Below are positions 1 through 10,330 of a stretch of DNA of 64,000 nucleotides, piece by piece; positions within the stretch are counted from its first letter, which is position 1, and each line of letters starts with the position of its first letter. Both the position numbers and the translations under genes were made by a program. Source of the DNA: Cavia porcellus (Eukaryota > Chordata > Mammalia > Rodentia > Caviidae); assembly GCF_034190915.1 (NCBI RefSeq), contig NW_026947484.1:212114657-212178656 (forward strand), in the 5' to 3' direction. Below the pieces are notes generated by a model. The model ran no database searches and was not told the origin of the DNA. It saw only the letters and a list, made by a program, of their open reading frames with translations.

Positions 1-553
1 GAGAAAGTAAGGGAGCAGTGCCAAACTGAATTTTGCTTACTACAGACAGGAGGACCCTTGGCCTTGACAGGCTTACTGGTGCTTCCGAGGAAGTGTGGAG
101 TTCAAAGGAAGTAAGCACACTTGCTGAGAAATGTGTCTTTTCGGTGAGCAGCAGAAACTACACTGGCTGGACTCTAAAACTGAGTCAGCTGAAGACATCT
201 GCCACCATCATTAGGCAGAGAGGCCTTTACCACTGGGCTGGGAAAGGCTGTTGTTGATGATTCTCATGAAAGTAGCAACTTGATGAGGCTGCTCATAAAC
301 TTGCAGGTTGAATAGTGATAATCTAGGTAGGCCCAGAGAGAGTCGTAGTGAAAAGCTCATTTTAACCCACAAAAGGCCTGCCCTTGTTTGGATTCCCAGG
401 GGAAAATGTTACTAAGTCAAATAATGACGTGGAAATTTTCAGAAAAGACCAGTAAGATCCAGGAATGCAATAGGTTTTTTTTTTTTTTTTTTTTTTTTTT
501 CGGTCCAGAGCATTTTGCACATCTGGTTGTGTGGAGTATGAGATTTACCTCTT

Positions 554-648
554 GGGGCTGGGGATTTAGCTCAGCGGCATAAGCGCCTGTCTTGCAAGCA
601 GGCAGTTGTGAGTTCGATCCCCGGTACCGATAAAAACAAAAAAAAAGA
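554..648 (+). repeat. ID-type SINE (tRNA-Ala-derived, young subfamily)
   Basis: It starts GGGGCTGGGGATTTAGCTCA, with an A box, a B box (GTTCGATCC) and a CGGTACCG terminus before an A-rich tail. The anticodon-like loop CTTGCAA carries TGC (Ala). It is a near-complete copy keeping several CpGs, so it is young. A run of 26 T at 475-500 followed by CGGT may be the stub of another, antisense copy. Confidence 0.9.
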
Positions 649-1040
649 ACAGAATCATAGGACACTTGGAGGACTTTGGGTACCTGGCTGAACATTTGTG
701 GAAGGCATGAACCAAAGCACAAGGATCCACATATGGTGTTTTCTCCCAAAGAAGATGGGCAGAAACATTGGCTGCTTTGATCTAGAAAAAAGTACACCAC
801 AGATTCACCATTGTAAGTCCTGAGACCTCAAAGGTAAAGTAGTATCTGAGTTTGGTACAGCAGAGAATGACTATTTTTCAGTACTATTGTTATTAGTGAT
901 ATTATGGTACCCATTTCAATCAAAAGTTTGTGAGCTTGTCCTTTAATTTCCAGAGAAATGTTTCCTTGTGGGTCTAAGAATAGAATGGGAAATTGAACAT
1001 CTTCATTGGTGACTTTTTTCCCCTTTAATTTTTTTGATTA

Positions 1041-1188
1041 TTTATTTGTTTTTGAGACAGTGTCTCATTATGAAGGTTAGGCTTGACTTGGACTCACTAT
1101 GTAGCCCAGGCTAGCCTTGAATTCATAGCAATCCTCTTGCCTCAGTCTCCACAGTGCTGAAATTACAGACATGTGCCACCACACTCCC
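1041..1188 (-). repeat. B1-type SINE
   Basis: Antisense B1: GAGACAG near 1054, then the duplicated central module (TCACTATGTAGCCCAGGCT) and a degraded 5' end near 1188. Confidence 0.85.
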
Positions 1189-2327
1189 CTTTCATTTCTA
1201 AGTTTTAAGTCTCTTGCAAACCATTCGGTAAGGTTTTAGGGGCCTGTCTGTGGGATTGTTTCTTATTTTAGTTTCTAGTTGTATATTAAATCCTCTAAAT
1301 TCTCTCTTTCTGGGTTAGGGTCATTCACGAAAAAAGGGCAAGAGCCAGGGCCCATCTGCTTCAGGATCTACTCAGTGCTTTTCCTAGGAAAAGGGCTGGA
1401 CCCTGAAGTCCCCTTTGGACTTCTCTCTTGACAAAGAACTAAATCAGCGATTTATTTTGATCAAGAAGATGAAGGAAAATGACCTATAAACTTGGCTAAC
1501 ATCTGAGCAGCTTTTCTCTAAACCTCTTTTTTTCTTTTTAATAAACCAAGTTCTTTAAAGTCACTTTTGACTATTTTTTATTGAACTTTCTGCATCTGAA
1601 ATTTCTACTAGTATATCAATGCTCTGCATTATGTCTCTAAAATAATTCCAAATTTCTCTGCGATGCTCTCTCTAGCTTATTGAATCCTTGCAGCAGTATC
1701 CAAAGTGTGGCTCACTATTTTTGGCATTCTTTTTAAAAATGTTGTATTAAAAATATTTTTAAAGGAAACTTTTGTTATTTATATATTTGAAGCATATCAG
1801 ATATTTTATGTACAAGCCAAGATGCAGTCCCTCCTTTCTCCAGGGAGGGGCTGGAGGCTGGCCACCGATTGGACACTTCTATAGACTTAAGGAGTCTTTG
1901 AAAAAATAAGAACAGAGAGAGAAAAAGTGAAATTAGACCTTGGGCCCCATGCAAGACTTCTGTCCCAAACTCTTTTAGTCCAGAAGACTCTTGCAGGAAG
2001 CACAGAGGGATAGCTGCATTAGTAAAGGGTGTTGAGCTGCAGATCTCAGTTGGATCTTGGTGGCATTCAAGAATTGAATGCTGGCTTCCTGATAAGACCA
2101 TCAATGCAACTTTGTGCTAGTTCAGAGCAGTGTTTGCTGTCATCACAGGCAGGAACACTGCCCTCAGAGAGCCAATAGCCAACCAAGGCAGAGCCAGGAT
2201 ATTTAGGAAGGATTCGTCTGTAAAGGGAGCTCTCCAAAAAGGGGGCTTGGGTTGAACAAGAATCATGATACTGTAGTGTAAAGTTCATGGACAGGAAAAG
2301 GTGAAACCTTTCAAAAGAGGGTTTCAA

Positions 2328-2530
2328 GCAGAGCATGCTGGTGCACACCTGGATCAAGGTACTCTGGGAGGCTGAGGCAGGAGGTTTGTGAGTTTGAACC
2401 CACCCAGTTTGGGCCACTTAGTGAGACTGTCTCAAAAGAAACAAACAGACCAACAAAAAAACAGCCTAGCCATGCAGCTCAATGAGAAGGAGATGGGTTC
2501 AATCTGTAGCACAGTACCACAAAGAAAACA
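2328..2530 (+). repeat. B1-dID dimeric SINE
   Basis: A B1 head with GGGAGGCTGAGGCAGGAGG and TAGTGAGACTGTCTC is joined through an A-rich linker to an ID-like half (CATGCAGCTCAATGAGAAGG, then GGGTTCAATC) and an A-rich tail. Confidence 0.8.
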
Positions 2531-3089
2531 AACAGAGAGGGAGAGGCTTAGAAAGTAAGTGGTAGTTTGAGATTGTCTGCTGGAAAGTTATAATGGTTTC
2601 TTCTTGAAACTTCTTGAAAAAGCAGCAACATTATTAACAATTTCATTGATCTCTGCAGTAGTTATGTTGCTGTTTGGTAGTAGATGGTGTCCATTCCTCC
2701 CGTTCAATGACTCAAGATTTATTACGTGTGGGTATTCTGACACCCTCCTCACCCCCATCAAACTCTTTATTCTAGTTGTCACAGCAGTTATGAATAATCA
2801 GGCTGGAGGTCACTAAGCGCTCCCAGTCCCCCATCTAGAGGTGGCCAGCAGCCCTGCTCAGATGTCCTCCATGCCTTCTGTTCGTCCCTTCTTGCCATTT
2901 GGGGTCATCATAGTTTCCATTGGGGGATCCCTTAGAAACCTGTGTTTCTAGCACACAGTAGATAGATGACAGGCGCTTTGGTTTTTGCCATCCCACCTAC
3001 GGTCACTCTAAATTTGAATATGGATTTTACAGTTGCTTCCTGGTCAACAGAATTTCATCCACGCAGGTGATGCCACAGAATGACAAACT

Positions 3090-3269
3090 GCCACTGGGCA
3101 TGGTGGCATACAACTCTCAAGGTAAGGGAGGAGAATGGCAAATTCAAAACCATCCTGGGCAACTTAGTGAGACTCCTCAAATCAAAAATGGTAAAAAGGG
3201 TTTGGGGACGTAGCTCAGTGATAGGGCACATGTCTGGCACATGTCAGGCCCTGGGTTCAATCCTTAGCA

Positions 3270-3270
<1 letters not shown>
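3090..3270 (+). repeat. B1-dID dimeric SINE
   Basis: The B1 half is at 3090-3185 and the ID half at 3195-3270 (GTAGCTCAGTGATAGGGCAC, CTGGGTTCAATCC). The tail has grown into a CA microsatellite. Confidence 0.85.

Positions 3271-3316
<46 letters not shown>
3271..3316 (+). repeat. (CA)n microsatellite
   Basis: About 23 CA units extend from the 3' end of the preceding SINE, a usual birthplace of such repeats. Confidence 0.95.
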
Positions 3317-3317
<1 letters not shown>

Positions 3318-4107
3318 CATCCTACCTTTCTAGTCTTACAGAGTCATGATCCCCATAACCTATTTGTTTGCAAATCAGCTTCTACCTATCTCCATGACTT
3401 TTGGCTCACTGCATTCTTGCCCACACTGTCTCATGACTTATCTAGTTATTAGTCCTGAGTCAGCCGCCTCAGAATTTGAAACTTTGCCAGCATCTGGCCA
3501 GATGGCCAGTCCTTCACTAACAGCTGCCATGACATCTGCATGTACTGTAATCATTAGGCTGACAGACAAAGACTTACAGAGGCAAGCTTCAAAACTGTGC
3601 AGTGGTTGTGTTTGTGCACGTTAGGCATTCAATAATTATTTGCTATGCTAATTTGAGAATCTCAGGCTGTCTCAGGTTTCCTCAGGCCTTGGAGGTAAAA
3701 GTTCTAGGGAATCTTTTACCTACCCACCTACTTCATGACCCAGGGTACCCACACTTCGGGTATGCAGTGAGCTCCCTCTAACCTCCCATCCCTTCTAGTT
3801 CTCGAGGTCTCTGGTGCCTCCTGATTGTCCTTGGTGACTTTTGTGTCCTCTTCCAAGACTGCTGCTATGGTGTCCTCCCCAGAGCAGGGCCCACAATATC
3901 TCCCCCTTCTTTGTACAGCTACTGCCTTCCTAAGGGAGAGAATCATCCCAGCCCACAGGTATGCAGTCTTTCCAGCTCATGTTAGCTAATCAAGCCCCAT
4001 TGCTCCTAAGGCCAGCTGAAAATATCCGGCCTCTTTGAAGAAAGCAATGATAGGCTATAAAATGTAGCTTTGCTTTATCTGCTTTTCAAATTTTTTTTCT
4101 TTTTCTT

Positions 4108-4434
4108 CTTTTTTTTTATTGGTACCGAGGATTGAACTCATGACTGCCTGCTTGCAAGGCAGGTGCTTATGCTGCTGAGCTAAATCCCCAGCCCCCTCTT
4201 CTTTCTACTTTTTTTTTTTTTTTTTTTTTTGGGTCTTTTTCCTTTTTATCGGTACCGGGGATTGAACTCATGACTGCCTGCTTTTAAGGCAAGCACTTAT
4301 GCCACTGAGCTAAATCCCCAGGCCCCCCCCCGTCTTCTTTCAAAAAAATTTTTTTTCTTGGTACTGGGGATTGAACTCACAACCTCATGCTTGTCAGGCA
4401 GGTGCTTATGCTGCTGAGCTAAATCTCCAGCCCT
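4108..4434 (-). repeat. Three antisense ID SINEs in a row
   Basis: Cores lie at about 4118-4195, 4246-4325 and 4356-4434. Each starts with GGTAC(C/T)G and ends with GAGCTAAAT(C/T)(C/T)CCAG, separated by T-rich tracts that are the A tails in antisense. They differ by several substitutions, so they look like successive insertions into each other's tails rather than one recent triplication. Confidence 0.9.
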
Positions 4435-4437
4435 CAA

Positions 4438-4457
4438 AATATATATATATATATATT
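4438..4457 (+). repeat. (TA)n microsatellite
   Basis: About nine TA units lie between the ID cluster and a GC-rich patch. Confidence 0.9.
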
Positions 4458-4463
4458 TTTTAA

Positions 4464-4558
4464 AGGACTGGAGAGCGCCAGAGGGTCTCAAACCACCGGA
4501 CCAATCGGCCCGGGTGATTGGGAAGACAGACTGGAAGGAACCGCTGGGCTAAAGCCCC
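4464..4558 (-). other. GC-rich structured patch, possible unknown tRNA-like SINE
   Basis: About 95 bases of CpG-containing DNA sit between AT-rich flanks. Read on the minus strand it begins GGGGCTTTAGCCCAGCGG, with an A-box-like TAGCCCAGCGG and later a B-box-like GGTTTGAGACC, and ends in a T/A-rich tail. It also holds a 6-bp inverted repeat (CCAATC 4501-4506, GATTGG 4516-4521) and the near-palindrome GGGCTAAAGCCC at 4546-4557. I do not recognise the family. Confidence 0.35.
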
Positions 4559-4832
4559 ATATTTTGTTTTGAAAAAAAAAAATCACAATTAATAGAAAGT
4601 ACCTGAGACATAACTGCTATAAAGCAAACTCTCATATACTACCCACGAGGGTTAAGAAATAAGGTTTTCACCAGCATCCCAGAAGCCCACAGTATATACC
4701 TTCCCAAGTACAAACTTCCATCTCTTTAAAAGGAACTGCTGGCTTTTATGGTAATTATGACATTGCTTTCTGATATCTCATCAGTTTTATACAGTTTGTT
4801 AAAGTTTTTATTTTTTAAATTATGGTGGAAGT

Positions 4833-4937
4833 TGCCAGGTGTGGTGGTGCACACCTGTAATCCCAGCATTCAGGAGACTGAAACAGGAAGATCACAGGGA
4901 GTTTGAGGCTAGCCTTCAAGACCCTGTCTCAAAAAAA
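4833..4937 (+). repeat. B1-type SINE, short form
   Basis: Sense B1: CCAGGTGTGGTGGTGCACAC, CCCAGCATTCAGGAG, then AGACCCTGTCTC and an A tail. It lacks much of the central module. Confidence 0.9.
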
Positions 4938-5085
4938 GGTATCATTAAAATTGAATTTCAAAACACTGCATTTATTGAAATGATCATATGACTTTTCTCC
5001 TTTAAATTTACTAATATGGTGAAATTGTTTCATTTTCAAATGTTAATTCATCCTTGCATTTCTGGCATAAGAGCAAATTAGTTGT

Positions 5086-5660
5086 ATTAATTTCCTGTGA
5101 CTGATGTAATAAATTAAAACATTAATTTAGTGGGTTACTTTGTAAGGTGATGCATGCCTATAATGCCAGCCCTCAGGAGGCTGAGACAGGATTACTGCAA
5201 GTTTGAGACCAGCCTAGGCTGCACAGTGAGCTCAAGGCCAACCTGAACTGCTTAGGGAGACCCTGCCTCAAAAAGACAGACAAACAAGTAAACAAAAAAC
5301 CCAGCCTATCTAAAAGAGAGAGAGAGAGAGCGCATGAGCCCCAAATGGAAGTACATCAAGGCATTGGCAGAGCTGTGTATTTTGTTGAGGCTGCAGGGAA
5401 CGATTAACTGTCTTGCTCACCATTTCCAGAGGCCAACTGCTTCCTGGCTTGAGACCTTCCTCACCCTCAAAGCCCATCACTCCAACCTCAGGTCCCTGGT
5501 CCCATCTCTGACTCTGGAGCTCCCTGTGATTACACTCGGCCCACAGGAAAAATCCAGGATAATCTCATCTTGAGGTCTAAACTTAAATCACCTCTTCAAA
5601 GTCTCTTTTGCCAAATAAAATAATATATTCACAGATTTCAGGATTTAGCATGTCACCATT
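5086..5660 (-). repeat. Old LTR-like fragment split by a B1
   Basis: The flanks of the B1 at 5146-5286 (TTAATTTCCTGTGACTGATG before; a thymine/cytosine-rich run including CTTCCTGGCTTGAGACC after) follow the layout of ancient mammalian LTRs of the MLT/MER type in reverse. Family assignment is from memory and approximate. It includes a short GA repeat near 5313-5329. Confidence 0.5.
5146..5286 (+). repeat. B1-type SINE with duplicated central module
   Basis: Sense B1: CAGGAGGCTGAGACAGG, GAGACCAGCCTAGGCTGCAC, a second module (GCTCAAGGCCAACCTGAAC), then GAGACCCTGCCTC and an A-rich tail. Confidence 0.9.
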
Positions 5661-5840
5661 GTTCTGCCTACCACATTGGTCCCAGTGGGTTTTCCTTTTT
5701 TATATGTGGCTTGATATGATTTGCTAATATAATGTTTCCTTTAGGAGTTTTGTATCTTTGTCCTCAAGTCAGAAAGGGCTAAATGTTTTCACCTGGAACT
5801 AACCTGTTAGGATTCTAATATTAAAATTATACCTGCCTTG

Positions 5841-5978
5841 CAAGACATGGTGGTGCATGCTGTAATCTCAGCACACAGGAAGCTGAGGCATGCGTGTGAG
5901 GCCATGCTGGCTATACAGAGAGTTAAGGACAGCGTGGAATGCATCGTGAAATCTTATCTCAAAAAAATCCAAACTAAA
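5841..5978 (+). repeat. B1-type SINE, diverged
   Basis: Sense B1: GACATGGTGGTGCATGCTG, CAGGAAGCTGAGGCATG, ending ATCTTATCTCAAAAAAA. Confidence 0.85.
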
Positions 5979-6195
5979 TAAATAGTGCAAGCCTTATAAA
6001 TGAAGAATGTTCTTTAGTGTCCTGTTTTCCAAAAAGTTTGTATATAGTTTATATAAGGTCATCCTTAGCTATTTATGGGTAGGTTTTTAAAATATCAATT
6101 CAATTTTTAAGGATTATTGGATTGAATTTAAGGACTAAGGATTGAATTTCTATTTCCTTTTTGGTCAATTTTTTTGTTTTGTTTTGGTTTTTTTG

Positions 6196-6331
6196 AGATA
6201 GGGTCTCACTATGTGGTTCAGGCTGCCTTGGGCTCACTTTGTAGCCTAAGCTGGTCTCGAACTTGCAGCAATTCTCTTGCCTCAGTCTCCCAAGTGCCGG
6301 GATTACAGGAGTGCACCACCATGCCTGGCTG
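6196..6331 (-). repeat. B1-type SINE
   Basis: Antisense B1 with GAGATAGGGTCTCACTATG, a duplicated module and a GCCACCATGCCTGG-like end; full length. Confidence 0.92.
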
Positions 6332-6682
6332 GTACATTGTATTTTTTTTTTTAGGAACATGTACATTTAATATGCCTTTCATATTTTAGGCAGGAAATTA
6401 ACATAAAATCCTGTTAATCTTCTTAGTATTTATAAAATTTGTAGTTATATATAAATTTTAATTTTATATTATTTGTGCTTTCTTTTTAAATTTTTCTTGA
6501 TAACCTGTCAGGAATTTATCAATTTTATTGATCTTTCCAAATAACTAAAATTTGTTTTTGTTGATTCTCCATCATGTTATTTTCCATTTCATTAGTTTTT
6601 CTACTTTTATTTCATTTATATTATCATATTTGAGTTTTGCTTTTTTCTTTCTTTCTTTTCCTTTTTTTAAGTTTTTAAGTTT

Positions 6683-6775
6683 AAGGGTCTCGTCGTGTAG
6701 TTTAAGCTGTTCTGAATTCCCCATGTGCCCAGGTTGCCCTTGAACTCATAGCAATCCTTCTGTTTTGACTTCCAG
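6683..6775 (-). repeat. B1-type SINE, degraded
   Basis: Antisense B1 remnant: GGGTCTCGTCGTGTAGTTTA and GAACTCATAGCAATCC are recognisable, and the 5' end is missing. Confidence 0.7.
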
Positions 6776-6819
6776 ATTCTTTTCTTTCTCTTTCTTTTTC
6801 TGTTTTGTTTTATTTCTAT

Positions 6820-6976
6820 TGTCACTGTTGATTGAACCCTAGGCATTTGTAGTCAACTACATCCCCAGCCCTTTTTTATGTTTTATTTTGAGGCAGGGTT
6901 TCACTAAGTCACCAAATTGTTCTAATTTGTGATCTTCCTGCCATCAAAAGATCCCAGAGTGCTGGGATTACAGGGC
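6820..6976 (-). repeat. B1-dID dimeric SINE
   Basis: The ID half comes first in antisense (GATTGAACCCTAGGC, CTACATCCCCAGCCC), then a B1 half from GAGGCAGGGTTTCAC to GTGCTGGGATTACAGG. Confidence 0.85.
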
Positions 6977-6984
6977 TCTTTTGG

Positions 6985-7230
6985 ATTTCTATAGCAGTCA
7001 GGATAGGATAGGTTATGCTACAGTAACAAGCAAAAAGTCTCCCCTATGTCAGGGCTTTTAACAACATAGTTTATTTCTCATGATGTAGTGGCAAAATTAT
7101 AGAATGACATACTTACAGACATTTTATAGAAGTTTAAAATCAGTTAGTGGCCTGTGACTGTGCTCATGCTGCACGTGATGTCGTTAGCCAGCTAAGCTTA
7201 GTTAGCTTTGACTATCTGTGTCCAGCTGCT
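6985..7230. repeat. Old interspersed repeat, family uncertain
   Basis: The run CAGTCAGGATAGGATAGG, GCTACAGTAACAAGC and TAACAACATAGTTTATTTCTC resembles an ancient repeat widespread in placental mammals. I cannot name the family with confidence. Confidence 0.4.
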
Positions 7231-7640
7231 TCTCCTAGATAACGTGCTACATCAACCTGACTGCATCCAGCAGTAATGTTTTCCTACCTAAAAATACATG
7301 TAGTTTTGCCAACTTGCTTTGAAGACTTCATGTCTGGGACAGACTGGCCCAGTCAAGGATATACTTAATCCCACCTGCTCTGCTCAACCGCCTCCCTTCC
7401 TTCCCAGAATGTTCCTGCTTTCTGCTTGACAACAGATGACTCAAATCATGTAACCAATCAGGTAATAATCTGCTATCAGCCTTGAACTTTCTGCTTGCAA
7501 AATGTATTTAAGCCAAACTCTTAAGCTGATTCGTGGCTGGTGAGTTGGACTCAAACTTAGTTCCCAAGCGCATCCACATAAAACAAATAAAATTTCCTTC
7601 TAAACTCCTCGATGCAAAGTCTTCCATTCAGTTTGATACT
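7230..7640 (+). repeat. Possible solo LTR with promoter-like layout
   Basis: In order it shows a CCAAT box (7454-7458), a TATA-like TATTTAAG (7505-7512) and AATAAA (7586-7591), the order expected of U3 and R in a retroviral LTR. No primer site or internal region is seen. It could instead be a chance arrangement in unique DNA. Confidence 0.4.
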
Positions 7641-8224
7641 GGTTTTTCTGCACCCTTGCTACCTGTTCTGTCCAGTTTGACTAGTTCTTCTTCAAACTAT
7701 CTTTACTCTAGGTCTCAAGCTAGCAAATTTATTCAGTATCTATATCAGTGATAACCAAACGAAAAAGAGATGTAGAGAACTATACTTTGGCTCTCAGCAC
7801 TTCTGACTAAATGTGACATGTAACACTTCTGTGCACATTCCACTGACCAGATCAAGAAATATGAAGAAGTCTAACCCAGAGATAGGCAGTGAATCTTTGT
7901 AATAAAGTAGTATTTCATATTGTATTTTTAACTCAATGAGGCTGTACCTTAGCTCATTAATTTTTAACTTTTCTTATTTTTTAATATATTCACTTAATGG
8001 TAAAAATTAGTTGTATTCCATTAGCATTAAACTGTATAAATTTAGTCAACATTCAGTTTAAAATATTTTAGAATTTCCTTTGTTATGTCTTATCAGACTG
8101 ATGTGTTCTTTAAAAATATTTCTTAATTTTCCAATAAATGTGGAAGGTTTTTAGGATTTTTTTTCCTAGTGTAATTACATCATATCTAAAAAATACTTTA
8201 TCTGATTTCAAGTATTAGGCTTCT

Positions 8225-8450
8225 TTTAGATGCTACTTTCAATCACATGATCTTGGAGAGGAATCTCGAGTCTCAGATGAGACTCTGACCCTCGTCAGCA
8301 TCTTAATTCCAGCCTGTTGATGTGGTGAGCAGAGAACCTAGTTGATGCCTGTCAGGACTTTAGATCTACAGAACTGTCAGGTAATAAATCTCAGCATTTT
8401 TTTAAGGCACCAACTTTGTAGTAATTAGTTATACAGAAATACAAAAGCAA
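8225..8450 (+). repeat. MLT1/MaLR-like LTR fragment
   Basis: It follows the 3' part of MLT1-type LTRs: AGACTCTGACCCTCGTCAGC, CCAGCCTGTTGATG, CTACAGAACTGTCAGGTAAT and AAATCTCAGCATTTTTTTAA. The assignment rests on remembered consensus. Confidence 0.6.
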
Positions 8451-8524
8451 TAAAATGTTTCTGTGGGTAGGTAAATCACTCAATATTTATTTGTCTAAAA
8501 ACATTTCATGTTTACTCTTGAAGA

Positions 8525-8629
8525 TTTTTTTTTTTTTGTCTTTTTTGTTTTAATCAGTACCAGGGATTGAACTCACGACTGCACACTTGCAAGGAAGGCG
8601 CTTATGCCGCTGAGCTAAATCCCCAGCCC
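8525..8629 (-). repeat. ID-type SINE with target-site duplication
   Basis: Antisense copy of the CGGTACCG-class ID (here CAGTACCAGGG). A perfect 10-bp direct repeat CTCTTGAAGA flanks it at 8515-8524 and 8630-8639. Confidence 0.93.
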
Positions 8630-9204
8630 CTCTTGAAGAATTTTTTATGGACTTAGAATTTTAGGCTATCAGTTTTCTTTTACACATTGAAGACATCAGA
8701 CTGTTTTCCGGTCTGCATGACTGCTGTTGAAAAATGAACTTTCTGTTACTCCTTTAAAAATAATTCCCCGCTTCCCCACCTATTTTCAATAGTTTTCTTC
8801 TTTGGTATTCTATAGACTTTAATTTTAGTGTTCCTTGAAAAGATTTCTTTTAATTAATTTTGCCTGAGATTTGGCATTATTCAGAAGTCTTTCACAGTGC
8901 TAGAAAATTCTTAGCTTAAAATATTTCCTCTGCTTCCCCTGTGGCATCTCCAGCTCAACATCAGTGAGGCCTTTCCACAGAGGATAAGTCCTCTGACTTT
9001 CACACTTGTTCTATTTTTCAGTGTTTGGGCTCTTTATACTTAATTCTAGACTGTATCTTCTGATATATTTTCCAACTCACAAATTCTCTCTTCTAATGTA
9101 TCTAAATGATTAAACTCATTCCTTTCATTTTAATATCTCATTATATTTTTCTGTTCACAGATTTCTATTTGATGACTTTTTCTAGATGCTTTGTTACTTT
9201 TTAT

Positions 9205-10330
9205 ACTTGACACCAATTTAAGGAGGGGAGATTTGGCTCACAATTCAGAGGGTTCAATCCATGTTAACTGGCTCACAGGCAGAAATGGCATGGCAGAAAT
9301 GGCCTAGAAGTCCCAGCAGGGAAAAGCTGTTCAATCCATGGTATCCCGGAAGCAGAGAGAAAAGAAGGGAAAGAGACAAGAATACACCTTTCCAGCTTGT
9401 GGGAGACAATTTGAGCAACTCCCCTTAAATGCAGAACAAATGCTGCAATTTTAGTTAAATCAAGTCTTATTTCCTTATACTGACATGTACAGAGCCCACT
9501 CTTCCTTCTTCCTTCAATTGGCTCTAAGTAATGCAAATAAGGCTAGCTGAAGTACTGATATGCATTCCCTGAGGCCAACCTGACAGTTGCCTGTTTCCTG
9601 GTTTAGTGCTTTCTGTAAAAGATTGAAGCACAGCTGGATGGCAGAGCCATTCAGCTCCAGAAAGGTCAGCTGGATAGAGCCTCAAAACAAGGGCTATGAA
9701 TACTCAGGGCAGAAAAGTTTACATATCAGAAACTGCAGCAACGGCCTCCTAAATTCACAGACTATCCCAGTCTAGTTATGAAGACTGGTCTTTCTGCATA
9801 TCTCCATGCATATTACAAAGATGTTTTTCTGTCCACCTGGATAGCAGACTCAGGTTAACCATGTAGTTCCCAATTTCTTCTCTGCCACTCATCCTTAAGC
9901 CACCTCCTTCTTCACAAGATAATAAATTCTGGGAGAGGCCTTGCATTGAAGCCTTTGTCCACATATTCTCACTTAAATCAGGCTGCCCTTATTTTATATA
10001 TGTCTTGGTGTCTTTAATCTTACTGTGGGTTGCATTGGATGTGGTAGATTGGAATTAACTTGCTGGGATTCCAATAACCTCTCAATTAGATCACAATTAT
10101 AACTTTCTGGATTGTGAGGAGGACTGGAAAAGGGATTACAACACCTGGATTACAACAGTTAATATCTGGATTACAATGCCAGGTCATATCCCCAGAGACC
10201 CACCTCCTCTAGCTGGACCCCACCTTCTAAGAGCACATTCAGCTAAGTCCCCATAATCTAATCACCTTCCAAAAGTCCTGACTCTGAACACATGAGACTT
10301 TTGGGGGACATTTTAAATCTTAACCATAAC
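9205..10330 (-). repeat. MaLR-like LTR, split by a later 0.78-kb insertion
   Basis: Left part 9205-9397 and right part 10176-10330 match, in order, the continuous element at 15898-16215 (shared GCAGAAATGGCATG, AAGCAG.GAGA, GACAAGAA.ACAC, then GACCCACCTCC and AGAGCACATTCAG). The middle 9398-10175 is a separate element. Confidence 0.7.
9398..10175 (-). repeat. LTR-like element, copy 1 (reverse)
   Basis: The reverse complement aligns along its length with 44518-45355. Shared blocks include AAGTTAATTCCAATCTACC, GGCCTCTCCCAG, TTTATTATCTTGTGAAGA, AGCTAGCCTTATTTGCA, AGAGCCAATTGAAG and TTGTCTCCCACA. It begins TGT and ends ACA, as LTRs do. No coding capacity. The retroviral origin is inferred. Confidence 0.7.

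Noticed and set aside
554..648. A tRNA-Ala gene
   Set aside because: The cloverleaf-like part is embedded in a multi-copy ID SINE with an A-rich tail and added 5' bases. The acceptor stem is not intact, and the same sequence occurs many times here.
3271..3316. CRISPR-like or other array
   Set aside because: Simple CA microsatellite at a SINE tail in a mammalian genome.
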